A DNA stretch of 64,000 nucleotides, taken from NCBI RefSeq assembly GCF_029871235.1, contig NZ_SSOM01000045.1, positions 1-64,000 of the forward strand, written 5' to 3'. The notes below the pieces were generated by a model. That model did no database searches, had not been told where the DNA came from, and worked only from the letters and a program-made list of their open reading frames with translations. A program made the position numbers and the translations under genes. Within the stretch, counting starts at the first letter, position 1, and every line of letters begins with the position of its first letter. This document shows, piece by piece, positions 22,523 through 31,354 of this stretch. Source of the DNA: Pseudomonas sp. BN411. Its GTDB lineage: Bacteria; Pseudomonadota; Gammaproteobacteria; Pseudomonadales; Pseudomonadaceae.

Positions 22523-24052
22523 ATGCGGATGGCCGGAACCGGTCCGGAACCCGTTCAGGGCAATCCGGGAACTCGACGTTCCCTGTGGCTGGCCTACGCC
22601 TTGCTGCTGGTGGCCGGTTTGGGCGCCATTCTGGTTAACCTGGCGCAGGTCCTGGATTCCAAGCAGCTCTATCTGCGGGAGGCGGACAAGGCCAACGCCA
22701 ACCTGGCGTACTCCATCGCCCAGCATGCCCAGGAGTCCATAAAGGAAGCCGATATCGTCCTCAGCGCCCTGGTGAACCTGCTGGAGCGGGGCGAGACCAG
22801 TGCGGATGCCATCGACCAGTTGCTGCTGACCTTCAAGCAGCGTGCCCCGCAGCTGGCCGGGGTGTTCGTCTACGACGCCGAAGGACGCTGGCTCCACTAC
22901 ACCAACCCGCCGCCCACGGTGGACGCGAACAATGCGGATCGCACCTATTTCCAGCATCACCGCCATTCGGTGAGCCGTGACACGGAGGTGAGCAGTCCGC
23001 TCCGCAGTCGTTCTACCGGCGAGTGGATACTGCCGGTTTCACGCCGTTTCAATGACAAGGAAGGTCGATTCGCCGGCGTCGTGCTGGCGAGCATCCGCAT
23101 CGATCACTTCCGCGAGTTCTACAAGCACTTCGACATCGGAGCGCAAGGCAGCATCCTCATCACCATGAACGACGGCACCATCATCTATAGGCGGCCGGAG
23201 GATGTCGGGGGTACTGGAGAGAGCATGGCCGGCAGCTACATGTTCCAGTACGACCTCAAGCGCTCGCCCGTGGGTGTCGGGGGGAGCATTTCAACGCTCG
23301 ACGGGGTGGACCGGGTCTATGCCTACCGTGCCCTGGACCATTTCCCGCTGGTAACGGCCGTGTCCATGTCCCGCCAGGAAGTGCTGGCCGAATGGGGACG
23401 CAAGGCGGCGATGGTCGGCAGCCTGGTCGCGGTTCTGGTACTGGCGTTGATCGTCGTCGGCGGAGGACTGGTGGCGCGGATGCGCAAACGCATGGCTGTC
23501 GCCCAGAGCATCGCGCAGGAGAACCGCGAACTGTTCCACCTGGCCAACCGCGACAGCCTGACCGGCATCGCCAATCGCCGGCAGTTCGATCAGGCCCTGC
23601 AGGTCGAGTTCCACCGCGCCGCCACAGTAGGTTCACCCCTGGCGCTGGTGATGATCGACGTCGACTACTTCAAGGCCTACAACGACCGCTACGGCCACCA
23701 GGCCGGCGATGTCTGCCTGAAGGCAGTGAGCGATGTGCTGCGTCGCTTCAAGGTGCGCGCCGGCGATACGGTGGCGCGTTACGGCGGTGAAGAGTTCGCG
23801 GTGCTGTTGCCACACACCGACCTGGCCGGCGCGCGGTTGGTGGCGGAGCGGATTCTCCAGGCGGTCTACGAGCGGGGGCTGGCCCATTCCGACAACCCCA
23901 CCGGCGTGGTGACGGTGAGCGTGGGCGCACACAGTCTGGTGCCCAGTCCCGACGACCATCCCGAGCAACTTCTGGAATGGGCCGACACCGCCCTCTATCG
24001 CGCCAAGAGCGGTGGGCGCAATCGGGTTTGCCTGGTTGAGCCTACGTCCTGA
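22523..24052 (+). CDS. Membrane diguanylate cyclase with Cache-type sensor
   Basis: Makes cyclic di-GMP; 509 residues. A first membrane helix (about 21-43), a periplasmic sensor of about 245 residues with a Cache/PDC look (SPLRSRSTGEWILPVSRRF), and a second helix (about 297-320) precede a complete GGDEF domain. The active motif GGEEF is at 421-425 and an RxxD inhibitory site (RAGD) lies five residues before it, so the enzyme should be active and feedback-controlled. An AGGAG site fits the ATG at 22523. It is a single gene, divergent from argF. The upstream gap also holds the argF operator; nothing else is evident there. Confidence 0.9.
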   Translation: MRMAGTGPEPVQGNPGTRRSLWLAYALLLVAGLGAILVNLAQVLDSKQLYLREADKANANLAYSIAQHAQESIKEADIVLSALVNLLERGETSADAIDQLLLTFKQRAPQLAGVFVYDAEGRWLHYTNPPPTVDANNADRTYFQHHRHSVSRDTEVSSPLRSRSTGEWILPVSRRFNDKEGRFAGVVLASIRIDHFREFYKHFDIGAQGSILITMNDGTIIYRRPEDVGGTGESMAGSYMFQYDLKRSPVGVGGSISTLDGVDRVYAYRALDHFPLVTAVSMSRQEVLAEWGRKAAMVGSLVAVLVLALIVVGGGLVARMRKRMAVAQSIAQENRELFHLANRDSLTGIANRRQFDQALQVEFHRAATVGSPLALVMIDVDYFKAYNDRYGHQAGDVCLKAVSDVLRRFKVRAGDTVARYGGEEFAVLLPHTDLAGARLVAERILQAVYERGLAHSDNPTGVVTVSVGAHSLVPSPDDHPEQLLEWADTALYRAKSGGRNRVCLVEPTS

Positions 24053-24146
24053 GGTAATTCGGGGCGGAACCGGCGGGAAAGTATCTGAGAGCCCTTTAGG
24101 AATGCATGAACTGATGCTCCAAGCCGTCGATTGATAGGTTTGCGCG

Positions 24147-24172
24147 TCCCCGGAATCGAGTGGTTCCGGGGA
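24147..24172. other. Hairpin upstream of lipoprotein gene
   Basis: TCCCCGGAA and TTCCGGGGA form a perfect 9-bp stem with an 8-nt loop, 95 bp after the cyclase stop. Without a T-run it is only a possible terminator. Confidence 0.4.
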
Positions 24173-24235
24173 TGGCTCCCGCATATGGAAAACCTGCGGA
24201 GCCGCTCAGACTTTCAACGATCCATGGAGATTCCA

Positions 24236-24661
24236 ATGAAGAAGTTCCTCGTTCCCGCTGCCCTCGCTGCTCTGACGGGTTGCAGCAGCTACAACGTCAG
24301 CCAGCCGAGTTCGCCGCTGAATGGCAGCGTGAAAACTGATCTCAAGGCCGACGTCGCCGTGGGTGAGCAGATCAGCGGACAGTCCGAAGTGAACATCCTG
24401 TTCAACTTCCTGCAGTTCGGCGGAGACTCCCAGTTCGCGGATGGCGTTGCCTATGGTGGCGACACTGGCGGTGGTCTGCCCTTCGGTCCCGATCCCATCT
24501 CCGCAGTGAAGTCCGCTGCTGCTTACAAGGCCGTCAAGGAATCCGGCGCCGACCTGATCGTGGCGCCTCGCTACGAGCTGACCGTGCAGGACTACATGGT
24601 GTTCAAGAAGGTGACCGCCAAGGTGACCGGCAACAAGGGCACCATCAAGTCCATCCGCTGA
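24236..24661 (+). CDS. Small lipoprotein of unknown function
   Basis: Predicted lipoprotein of 141 residues. The ATG at 24236 gives MKKFLVPAALAALTGCSSYN: a lysine-rich start, a short hydrophobic run and a lipobox LTGC with Cys15 as the lipidated residue. The mature part is rich in Gly, Ser and Lys, with a middle section AVKSAAAYKAVKESGADLIV followed by a short beta-rich end (YELTVQDYMVFKKVTAKVTG). This looks like a small surface lipoprotein family of unknown function. Longer in-frame starts upstream would bury the signal peptide and were rejected. The gene is isolated from its neighbours. Confidence 0.8.
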   Translation: MKKFLVPAALAALTGCSSYNVSQPSSPLNGSVKTDLKADVAVGEQISGQSEVNILFNFLQFGGDSQFADGVAYGGDTGGGLPFGPDPISAVKSAAAYKAVKESGADLIVAPRYELTVQDYMVFKKVTAKVTGNKGTIKSIR

Positions 24662-24797
24662 CCGCGTTGGCGAATCGGCAGGCCTGATGCCTGCCGATTC
24701 ATGGCGCTGACGCTGCTGGCCGATCGGCCAATCTGGCTCCATAGTCTTCTCCTTGCGACCCGACCGGTCGTCTCGAACAAGAACATGAGGCCAGGCA

Positions 24798-26906
24798 ATG
24801 ACCAAGACCCTCCATCACCGTGCGTGCCATCTTTGCGAGGCCATCTGCGGCCTGACCATCGAGACCGAAGACCAGGAAGATGGCAGTCGCCGCATCCTGT
24901 CCATCAAGGGCGACGCGCAGGACAGCTTCAGTCGCGGCCATATCTGCCCCAAGGCCGTGGCCCTGCAGGACATCCAGAACGACCCGGACCGCATTCGCCA
25001 GCCCATGCGCCGCGCCGGCAACGAATGGCTACCCATTGAATGGGATGAAGCCTTTGCCCTGGTTGCCGAGCGCCTGGCCGATATCCAGGCGCGCCATGGC
25101 AATAACGCAGTGGCCGTGTATCAGGGCAACCCGAGCGTGCACAACTATGGGTTGATGACCCACAGCAACTACTTCCTCGGCCTGCTCAAAACCCGCGGGC
25201 GCTTCTCCGCCACCTCGGTGGACCAGTTGCCCCATCACCTGATCAGCCAGCAGATGTATGGCCACGGCCTGCTGATCCCGATTCCCGACATCGACCAGAC
25301 CCGCTTCATGCTGATCCTCGGCGGCAACCCGCTGGCCTCCAACGGCAGCATCATGACCGTGCCGGATGTGGAAAAGCGCCTGAAGGCCCTGCAGGTCCGG
25401 GGCGGCAAGCTGGTGGTTGTAGACCCGCGACGCAGCGAAACCGCAGCCATGGCGGACCAGCACCTGTTCGTGCGTCCGGGGCAGGATGCGGCACTGTTGT
25501 TCGGCCTGCTCAACACCCTGTTCGAGGAAGGATTGGGGCGCGCGACTCACCTCCAGGTAGAGGGGCTGGAGCAGGTTAGGGCGGCCATCGCCCATTTCAC
25601 ACCCGAAGCCATGAGCCAGCGCTGCGGCATCCCGTCAGAGCAGATTCGCCAGCTGGCGCGGGAATTCGCTGCGACCGAGAGTGCGGTTTGCTATGGCCGC
25701 ATGGGTGTTTCCACCCAGGCCTTCGGCAGTCTCTGCCAATGGCTGATCCAGCTCATCAACCTGGTCACGGGCAACCTGGACCGGGTCGGTGGTGTGCTCT
25801 GCACCGAGCCGGCGGTGGATCTGGTGTCCGCGACCTCTGGCGGGCATTTCAATCGCTGGCAGAGCCGTGTATCCGGCCTCCCCGAGTACGGCGGCGAACT
25901 GCCGGTGGCGGCGCTGGCCGAAGAGATGCTCACGCCCGGCGAAGGGCAGGTGAGGGCGCTGGTGACGGTCGCCGGCAACCCGGTGCTGTCCACGCCCAAT
26001 GGCCGCCAGCTGGAACAAGCACTGGACGGCCTGGAATTCATGCTCAGCATCGACCTCTATATCAACGAGACGACCCGTTACGCTGACCTGATCCTGCCGC
26101 CCACCGCGCCGCTGGAGCACGAGCACTACGACACCACCTTCAACCTCTTCGCCGTGCGCAACGTCACCCGCTTCAACGAGGCCGTGCTGGCCCGGCCGGC
26201 CGGAGCAAAGCACGACTGGGAAATCTTCGTCGGCCTGGCCAAGGCCTTTGCCGCCCGTACCGGTATCGAGCTCAAACCTACCCTGGCGCCTGAACAGATG
26301 ATCGACCTTGGACTGCGCGCCGGCCCCTATGGCGACCGTTCCGAACACAAGCTGTCCGTGGCGCGCCTGCGGGAACATCCCCATGGCATCGATCTGGGAG
26401 CGCTGAAACCCAATCTGGCCGGACGCCTGAAGACGGCCAGCGGCAAGGTGGAGGCTGCCCCCGCGATCCTGCTGGGCGACCTCGACCGCTTTGCTGCGCA
26501 GCCTGTACTCCGGGAGGGACAACTGATGCTGATCGGCCGCCGTCACGTACGCAGCAACAACTCCTGGATGCACAACTACCACCGACTGGTGAAGGGCAAG
26601 CCGCGTCATCAGTTGCTGATGCACCCGAACGACCTGGAGGCTCGCGGGCTGGTGGATGGCCAGCGGGTCAAGGTGCGTTCGCGGGTGGGCGTGATCGAGG
26701 TGGAGGTCGGCGCCAGCGACGACATGATGCCCGGTGTGGTCAGCCTGCCCCACGGCTGGGGTCACGCACGTCCCGGGGTTCGCATGGGCATCGCCAGCGA
26801 GCAGCCCGGCGCCAGCGCCAACGACCTCACTGACGAGCGCCATCTGGACGCGGTTTCCGGCAACGCGGCACTCAATGGCGTTCCCGTGGAAGTGGTGGCC
26901 GCCTGA
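24798..26906 (+). CDS. Molybdopterin oxidoreductase (DMSO reductase superfamily)
   Basis: Mo-bis-PGD enzyme of 702 residues. An N-terminal [4Fe-4S] cluster is indicated by Cys10, Cys13, Cys17 and Cys50 (CHLCEAIC and HICPK). The Mo-binding core follows, with NPSVHNYGLMTHSNYF, LGGNPLASNGS and LVVVDPRRSETA, and a C-terminal MGD-binding domain (about 570-690). No twin-arginine signal is visible, so it is cytoplasmic. At the usual metal-ligand place I read RFSATSVDQLPHHL without a cysteine or selenocysteine, so it is not a typical formate dehydrogenase; the true ligand is uncertain. No electron-transfer subunit is adjacent. The substrate is unknown. Confidence 0.85.
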   Translation: MTKTLHHRACHLCEAICGLTIETEDQEDGSRRILSIKGDAQDSFSRGHICPKAVALQDIQNDPDRIRQPMRRAGNEWLPIEWDEAFALVAERLADIQARHGNNAVAVYQGNPSVHNYGLMTHSNYFLGLLKTRGRFSATSVDQLPHHLISQQMYGHGLLIPIPDIDQTRFMLILGGNPLASNGSIMTVPDVEKRLKALQVRGGKLVVVDPRRSETAAMADQHLFVRPGQDAALLFGLLNTLFEEGLGRATHLQVEGLEQVRAAIAHFTPEAMSQRCGIPSEQIRQLAREFAATESAVCYGRMGVSTQAFGSLCQWLIQLINLVTGNLDRVGGVLCTEPAVDLVSATSGGHFNRWQSRVSGLPEYGGELPVAALAEEMLTPGEGQVRALVTVAGNPVLSTPNGRQLEQALDGLEFMLSIDLYINETTRYADLILPPTAPLEHEHYDTTFNLFAVRNVTRFNEAVLARPAGAKHDWEIFVGLAKAFAARTGIELKPTLAPEQMIDLGLRAGPYGDRSEHKLSVARLREHPHGIDLGALKPNLAGRLKTASGKVEAAPAILLGDLDRFAAQPVLREGQLMLIGRRHVRSNNSWMHNYHRLVKGKPRHQLLMHPNDLEARGLVDGQRVKVRSRVGVIEVEVGASDDMMPGVVSLPHGWGHARPGVRMGIASEQPGASANDLTDERHLDAVSGNAALNGVPVEVVAA

Positions 26907-26999
26907 AGGCATGGAGAGTCCGAGCGCACCGCTCGGCTTTCCGTTACAATGCCGCCATCCTGCCGACTCACCAGTCGGAAAGTTCAGCCGAGGTGCCCA

Positions 27000-27326
27000 A
27001 TGGATATCATCGAAACCATCAAAGAGCAGATCGCCAACAACACTGTCCTGCTGTACATGAAAGGCTCGCCGAACGCTCCGCAGTGCGGCTTCTCGGCCCG
27101 CGCCGCGCAAGTCCTCATGGCTTGCGGCGAAAAGTTCGCCTACGTGGACATCCTGCAGAACCCGGAAATCCGCGCCAACCTGCCGAAATACGCCAACTGG
27201 CCGACCTTCCCGCAGCTGTGGGTAGCCGGTGAACTGGTTGGTGGTAGCGACATCATCACCGAGATGTTCGAAAAGGGTGAGCTGCAGACCCTGGTCAAGG
27301 ATGCCGTGAGCAAGGCCAGCGCCTGA
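27000..27326 (+). CDS. grxD: Monothiol glutaredoxin, CGFS type
   Basis: Carries Fe-S clusters between assembly and target proteins; 108 residues with the CGFS active site (GSPNAPQCGFSARAAQ) and the glutathione-binding WPTFPQLW and GGSDI segments. The chosen ATG at 27000 gives the family start MDIIETIKEQI. It is a single-gene transcript ended by a strong terminator. Near bfr and bfd it forms an iron-handling neighbourhood, as in P. aeruginosa PA3533-PA3530. Confidence 0.95.
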   Translation: MDIIETIKEQIANNTVLLYMKGSPNAPQCGFSARAAQVLMACGEKFAYVDILQNPEIRANLPKYANWPTFPQLWVAGELVGGSDIITEMFEKGELQTLVKDAVSKASA

Positions 27327-27339
27327 TCCGTCATTCAAT

Positions 27340-27370
27340 GAAAAAGCCCCGCCAAGTGCGGGGCTTTTTC
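27340..27370 (+). terminator. Intrinsic terminator of grxD
   Basis: AAAAAGCCCCGC, a short loop, then GCGGGGCTTTTTC: a GC stem flanked by A and T runs, 14 bp after the grxD stop. The 175 bp from here to the next terminator hold no gene I can support. Confidence 0.9.
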
Positions 27371-27543
27371 ATTGCTGCCTGGCAAACAGCATTCCGGAAC
27401 CTGGGGGAAATGTACGGCGTACCGGTCAAGGAAGTTGGGTCACGGATAGTGGGCGTAAGTTCAGTTCGGGAAGTTCTGTCTTATTTCCCGCTGCCATTTG
27501 CCAATTGGAAATATTCCCGTTTTCCATTATTTCAAAGGCAAAT

Positions 27544-27573
27544 AAAAAGCCCCGCAATTGCGGGGCTTTTTTA
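27544..27573 (-). terminator. Intrinsic terminator of bfr
   Basis: AAAAAGCCCCGC-aatt-GCGGGGCTTTTTT lies 12 bp after the bfr stop on the minus strand. The A and T runs on both sides let it work in both directions. Confidence 0.88.
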
Positions 27574-27584
27574 ATCACGCTGGA

Positions 27585-28055
27585 TTACTCGTCCATCTGC
27601 GACTGCAGGTAGTTTTCCAGGCCAACCTTATCGATCAGGCCCAGTTGGGTTTCCAGCCAGTCGATGTGCTCTTCCTCGGACTCGAGGATCTCTTCCAGCA
27701 GTTCGCGGCTGCCGTAGTCACCCACGCTTTCGCAGTAGGCAATGGCGGTCTTCAGGTCCGGTATAGCCTGCTGCTCCAGCTTCAGGTCGCTGGACAGCAT
27801 TTCCTTGGTGTTCTCGCCGATCATCAGCTTGCCAAGGTCCTGCAGATTCGGGAGGCCTTCGAGGAAGAGGATGCGCTTGATCAGCTTGTCCGCATGCTTC
27901 ATCTCGTCGATGGACTCGTGGTATTCGTGTTCGCCCAGTTTCTTCAGGCCCCAATCTTCATACATGCGGGCGTGCAGGAAGTACTGGTTGATCGCAACAA
28001 GTTCGTTGCCGAGGATCTTGTTGAGATGCTGAATGACTTTCTTGTCGCCTTTCAT
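27585..28055 (-). CDS. bfr: Bacterioferritin (haem-binding, BfrB type)
   Basis: Iron-storage protein of 156 residues forming a 24-mer shell. All ferroxidase ligands are in place: Glu18, Glu51, His54, Glu94, Glu127 and His130. The haem-coordinating Met52 is present, so this corresponds to the functional BfrB type of P. aeruginosa rather than a ferritin-like FtnA. The ferredoxin Bfd, which releases iron from BfrB, is encoded just upstream on the same strand, but a terminator separates them, so the two are transcribed separately. The upstream region 28056-28200 is AT-rich and should hold the promoter. Confidence 0.96.
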   Translation of the reverse strand: MKGDKKVIQHLNKILGNELVAINQYFLHARMYEDWGLKKLGEHEYHESIDEMKHADKLIKRILFLEGLPNLQDLGKLMIGENTKEMLSSDLKLEQQAIPDLKTAIAYCESVGDYGSRELLEEILESEEEHIDWLETQLGLIDKVGLENYLQSQMDE

Positions 28056-28204
28056 GTGGAGTCCTGCCGTAGGTGGGAGATTTATGAATTCTGAGCCTGG
28101 CAGCTAAGTGTGTCAAATCTAAGCTATTGAATTTCAAATGAATTTGAATATTAATAAGAATGTTTAACTTCTACATTTGAACTCTAAATAGTTGAAAAAC
28201 AGGC

Positions 28205-28240
28205 ACAAAAAAACCGGACGCTGAGGTCCGGTTTCCTGTG
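28205..28240 (-). terminator. Intrinsic terminator of bfd
   Basis: On the minus strand AAACCGGACC, a short loop and GGTCCGGTTT-like pairing end in a run of seven T, 15-50 bp after the bfd stop. It separates bfd from bfr. Confidence 0.8.
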
Positions 28241-28254
28241 TTTCCGCCGAATGG

Positions 28255-28473
28255 TCAGGCGATGGCGTAGGCCGCGGGGTAGGCGAGGGCTGTCTGGCTG
28301 CTCTGCACCTCGGCGAGGGTCTCCTTGACCACCTGCTTGGCCAGGCACGCGCACTTGCCGCATTGGGTGCCCACTTCCAGTGTGTTTCGTACTTCGCGAT
28401 AGCTGCAGCAGCCTTCATAGATGGCTTCGCGAATTTGACCGTCAGTGACACCTAGACAGAGACAGACGTACAT
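28255..28473 (-). CDS. bfd: Bacterioferritin-associated ferredoxin
   Basis: Small [2Fe-2S] protein of 72 residues that reduces bacterioferritin and so mobilises stored iron. The cluster ligands are Cys4, Cys6, Cys38 and Cys41 (MYVCLCLG and GTQCGKCAC). It is upstream of bfr on the same strand and has a Fur box about 50 bp before its start, predicting induction under iron starvation. The C-terminal 15-20 residues (SSQTALAYPAAYAIA) are probably flexible. Confidence 0.95.
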   Translation of the reverse strand: MYVCLCLGVTDGQIREAIYEGCCSYREVRNTLEVGTQCGKCACLAKQVVKETLAEVQSSQTALAYPAAYAIA

Positions 28474-28518
28474 AGCACTCAGAACTCAGGGGAGTGGTTG
28501 GATGGAGGGGATACTAAT

Positions 28519-28537
28519 AGTAATGAGAATGATTGTC
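28519..28537. promoter_or_regulatory. Fur box upstream of bfd
   Basis: AGTAATGAGAATGATTGTC matches the 19-bp Fur consensus GATAATGATAATCATTATC at 14 of 19 positions. It lies 46-64 bp before the bfd start, where Fur would block the promoter when iron is plentiful. Confidence 0.75.
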
Positions 28538-28756
28538 AAAGATATGCTTGAAAGGCCCGGACCAGAGGCCTTCCCGCGTTCCCGGACGGTGTTTCGCCGA
28601 CATTGACCCGCTAGTCGAAAGCGGTGGGCGGGGCTACCTGCCGAGTGTATTATTGCCCGTCCTTTTGGAAGCGGGTGTCATGGCGCCGCCACATTGGTTG
28701 GCCAGGCTGTGACCCCCGGCCCCACTGATTACTCATGACAACTCAGGAGACATTCA

Positions 28757-29359
28757 ATGAGCGTACTCGTAGGCAAGCAGGCTCCGGACTTCACCGTTGC
28801 CGCCGTTCTGGGCAATGGCGAAATCGTTGACAGCTTCAACCTGTCCTCGGCCATCAAAGGCAAATACGGTCTGGTGTTCTTCTACCCGCTGGACTTCACC
28901 TTCGTGTGCCCGTCCGAGCTGATCGCCCTGGACCACCGCATCCCCGAATTCAAGGCTCGCGGCGTGGAAGTGATCGGCGTATCGATCGACTCCCACTTCA
29001 CCCACAACGCCTGGCGTAACACCCCGGTGGACAAGGGCGGCATTGGCCCGGTCAAGTACACCCTGGCTGCCGACATGAAGCACGAAATCGCCAAAGCCTA
29101 CGACGTAGAGTCCGAAGACGGTGTTGCTTACCGTGGCGCTTTCCTGATCGACAAGAACGGCGTTGTGCGTTCCCAGATCGTCAACGACCTGCCGCTGGGC
29201 CGTAACATGGACGAGCTGCTGCGTCTGGTCGACGCCCTGCAATTCACCGAAGAGCACGGCGAAGTTTGCCCGGCCAACTGGAAGAAAGGCGACAAGGGCA
29301 TGACCGCTTCTCCGGAAGGTGTCGCCCAGTATCTGTCCGAAAACGCCTCTTCTCTGTAA
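28757..29359 (+). CDS. Typical 2-Cys peroxiredoxin (AhpC/TSA family)
   Basis: Thiol peroxidase of 200 residues. The peroxidatic Cys51 is in DFTFVCPSELIAL and the resolving Cys171 in GEVCPANWKKG, as in typical dimeric 2-Cys peroxiredoxins; Thr48 and Arg127 complete the site. It is divergent from bfd and close to the iron genes, which suits removal of peroxide where iron is released. P. aeruginosa has a peroxiredoxin at the same place (PA3529). The 283-bp region upstream holds the bfd Fur box and presumably both promoters. A terminator follows. Confidence 0.95.
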   Translation: MSVLVGKQAPDFTVAAVLGNGEIVDSFNLSSAIKGKYGLVFFYPLDFTFVCPSELIALDHRIPEFKARGVEVIGVSIDSHFTHNAWRNTPVDKGGIGPVKYTLAADMKHEIAKAYDVESEDGVAYRGAFLIDKNGVVRSQIVNDLPLGRNMDELLRLVDALQFTEEHGEVCPANWKKGDKGMTASPEGVAQYLSENASSL

Positions 29360-29373
29360 GCGTTTCCAGCTAA

Positions 29374-29404
29374 AGAAAAAGCCCGGCAAATGCCGGGCTT
29401 TTTC
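29374..29404 (+). terminator. Intrinsic terminator of the peroxiredoxin gene
   Basis: GCCCGGCAAATGCCGGGC followed by TTTTTC, with an A-run before it, starting 15 bp after the stop codon. Confidence 0.9.
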
Positions 29405-29418
29405 ATGTCTGGGTGTTG

Positions 29419-29466
29419 GTAGGAGCCAGCTTGCTGGCGAAGCTTCGCGAGCAAGCTCGCTCCTAC
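29419..29466. repeat. REP element (Pseudomonas GTAGGAGC family)
   Basis: Inverted repeat GTAGGAGCCAGCTTGCTGGC...GCGAGCAAGCTCGCTCCTAC between the peroxiredoxin terminator and the rnt stop, 15 bp from the latter. It is the same family as the element inside the guanidine carboxylase gene at 47295. Confidence 0.85.
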
Positions 29467-29481
29467 AACTGGATGCCGAGG

Positions 29482-30156
29482 TCAGTCCTCGTCGTCGATC
29501 CAGCCGCCCATTTCCTTCCAGCGGTTGACGATGCCGCAGAACAGCTCGGCGGTCTTCTCGGTGTCGTAACGCGCCGAGTGCGCCTCGCGGCCGTCGAACT
29601 CGATGCCAGCGGCCTGGCAGGCCTTGGCCAGCACGGTCTGCCCGTAGGCGAGGCCAGCCAGGGTCGCGGTGTCGAAGCTGGAGAAGGGGTGGAACGGATT
29701 GCGCTTGAGGGCCGTCCGGTTCACCGCCGCATTGAGGAAGCCGAGGTCGAAGCTGGAGTTGTGGCCGACCAGGATGGCGCGCTTGCAGCCGTTGGCTTTG
29801 ATCGACTTGCGCAGGCCGCGGAAGATTTCCGTCAGCGCGTGCTCCTCGCTCACCGCCATGCGCAGCGGATGGTCCAGCTTGATCCCGGTGAACTCCAGCG
29901 CCGCCTGTTCGATGTTGGCACCCTCGAACGGCTCGATGCGGAAGAAGTGGGTGTGGTCCGGATAGAGGAAGCCCTGTTCATCCATGGCGATGGTGGTCGC
30001 CGCGATTTCCAGCAGGGCGTCGGTGGCGGCGTTGAAACCGCCAGTCTCCACGTCCACCACAACCGGCAGGTAGCCACGGAAGCGCGCCGCCATGGGGTGG
30101 CGCGGGCCGGACGGCAGGCTGCCGTCCAGTTCGTCGTCGTAGAGGTCCTCGCTCAC
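29482..30156 (-). CDS. rnt: Ribonuclease T
   Basis: Single-strand 3'-5' exoribonuclease that trims tRNA and other stable RNA ends. The chosen GTG at 30156 gives 224 residues and follows a GGAGGAG ribosome binding site. It overlaps the pyrC stop by 4 bp (GTGA). The DEDDh catalytic residues are visible: [19 protein letters not shown] and [11 protein letters not shown]. An earlier in-frame start runs inside pyrC and was rejected. Co-transcribed with pyrC, as in P. aeruginosa PA3528-PA3527. Confidence 0.94.
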   Translation of the reverse strand: MSEDLYDDELDGSLPSGPRHPMAARFRGYLPVVVDVETGGFNAATDALLEIAATTIAMDEQGFLYPDHTHFFRIEPFEGANIEQAALEFTGIKLDHPLRMAVSEEHALTEIFRGLRKSIKANGCKRAILVGHNSSFDLGFLNAAVNRTALKRNPFHPFSSFDTATLAGLAYGQTVLAKACQAAGIEFDGREAHSARYDTEKTAELFCGIVNRWKEMGGWIDDED

Positions 30157-31199
30157 GCTTGCTCCTCCAGCAGACGCCAGCGCAGCTTCTCGCCGGCGCG
30201 CAGCGGTACTACCACCTGCTCGCCCAGCGGCAGGGTGGCCGGGGCGGTCCACTCCTCGCGCACCAGGGTGATGCGGTCGGTGTTGCGCGGCAGGCCGTAG
30301 AAGTCCGGCCCGTGGAAGCTGGCGAAGGCCTCGAGCTTGTCCAGCGCGTTCCGCTGCTCGAAGGCTTCGGCGTACAGCTCGATGGCCGCGTAGGCGGTGT
30401 AGCAGCCGGCGCAGCCGCAGGCGGCTTCCTTGGCGTGCTTGGCATGGGGCGCCGAGTCGGTGCCGAGGAAGAACTTGGCGTTGCCGCTAGTGGCGGCGTC
30501 CAGCAGGGCTTCCTGGTGCACGTTGCGCTTGAGGATCGGCAGGCAATAGAAGTGCGGTCGAATGCCGCCAACCAGCATGTGGTTGCGGTTGTACAGCAGG
30601 TGATGGGCAGTGATGGTGGCGCCGACGTTGGCCGAGGCCGACTGCACGAACTGCACCGCGTCGCCGGTGGTAATGTGTTCGAACACCACCTTCAGAGTCG
30701 GGAAGCGCTCGACCACACGGGTCAGGTGCTCGTCGATGAATACCTTTTCGCGGTCGAACACGTCGATCTCGCCACGGGTCACTTCACCGTGGACCAAGAG
30801 CAGCATGCCGACTTCGGCCATGGCTTCCAGGGCCGGGAAGATCTTGTCGACGCTGGTGACGCCGGAATCCGAGTTGGTGGTGGCGCCAGCCGGATAGAGC
30901 TTGGCTGCGTGCACGAAACCGGAAGCCTTGGCCGCGCGGATGTCCTCCGGGCTGGTGCGGTCGGTGAGGTAGAGCACCATCAGCGGCTCGAATCGGCTGC
31001 CGGCCGGGCGGGCAGAGAGGATGCGCTGGCGATAGGCGTCGGCTTCCTCGGCATTGCGGACCGGGGGCACCAGGTTGGGCATGATGATGGCGCGGCCGAA
31101 GGTGCGGGCAGCATCGGCGACGGTATGGGCCAGGACGGCACCATCGCGCAGATGGATGTGCCAGTCGTCGGGACGCAGGAGGGTCAAACGGTCGGACAT
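30153..31199 (-). CDS. pyrC: Dihydroorotase (class II, homodimeric)
   Basis: Cyclises carbamoyl aspartate to dihydroorotate in pyrimidine synthesis. It has 348 residues with the zinc ligands in [10 protein letters not shown] (His14, His16), the carboxylated lysine Lys100 in [14 protein letters not shown], and further ligands in the LVHGEVT and [11 protein letters not shown] segments. It is translationally coupled to rnt through a 4-bp overlap and divergent from motY. Confidence 0.96.
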   Translation of the reverse strand: MSDRLTLLRPDDWHIHLRDGAVLAHTVADAARTFGRAIIMPNLVPPVRNAEEADAYRQRILSARPAGSRFEPLMVLYLTDRTSPEDIRAAKASGFVHAAKLYPAGATTNSDSGVTSVDKIFPALEAMAEVGMLLLVHGEVTRGEIDVFDREKVFIDEHLTRVVERFPTLKVVFEHITTGDAVQFVQSASANVGATITAHHLLYNRNHMLVGGIRPHFYCLPILKRNVHQEALLDAATSGNAKFFLGTDSAPHAKHAKEAACGCAGCYTAYAAIELYAEAFEQRNALDKLEAFASFHGPDFYGLPRNTDRITLVREEWTAPATLPLGEQVVVPLRAGEKLRWRLLEEQA

Positions 31200-31303
31200 G
31201 AGGGGCTTCCAGGCGGGCAGAACTGGGCGGACATGCTACCGGAAAAGCCCTTCCGGGGCACGCAGGGCAGGAGCTGGCGACAGCCTCACGAGTAAAACCG
31301 CGC

Positions 31304-31329
31304 TCAAGTTTTTCCGCTTGGCACCGATA
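31304..31329 (+). promoter_or_regulatory. Sigma-28 (FliA) promoter of motY
   Basis: TCAAGTTT, 11 nt, ACCGATA: a near-perfect match to TAAAGTTT-N11-GCCGATAA with exact spacing, 26 bp before the first possible start. It predicts expression with the late flagellar genes. Confidence 0.75.
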
Positions 31330-31354
31330 TCCAGCAGGAACGCCGTAATTCCCC

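Noticed and set aside
27338-27574. Small open frame between grxD and bfr
   Set aside because: It begins within the grxD terminator and ends within the bfr terminator, and has no ribosome binding site.
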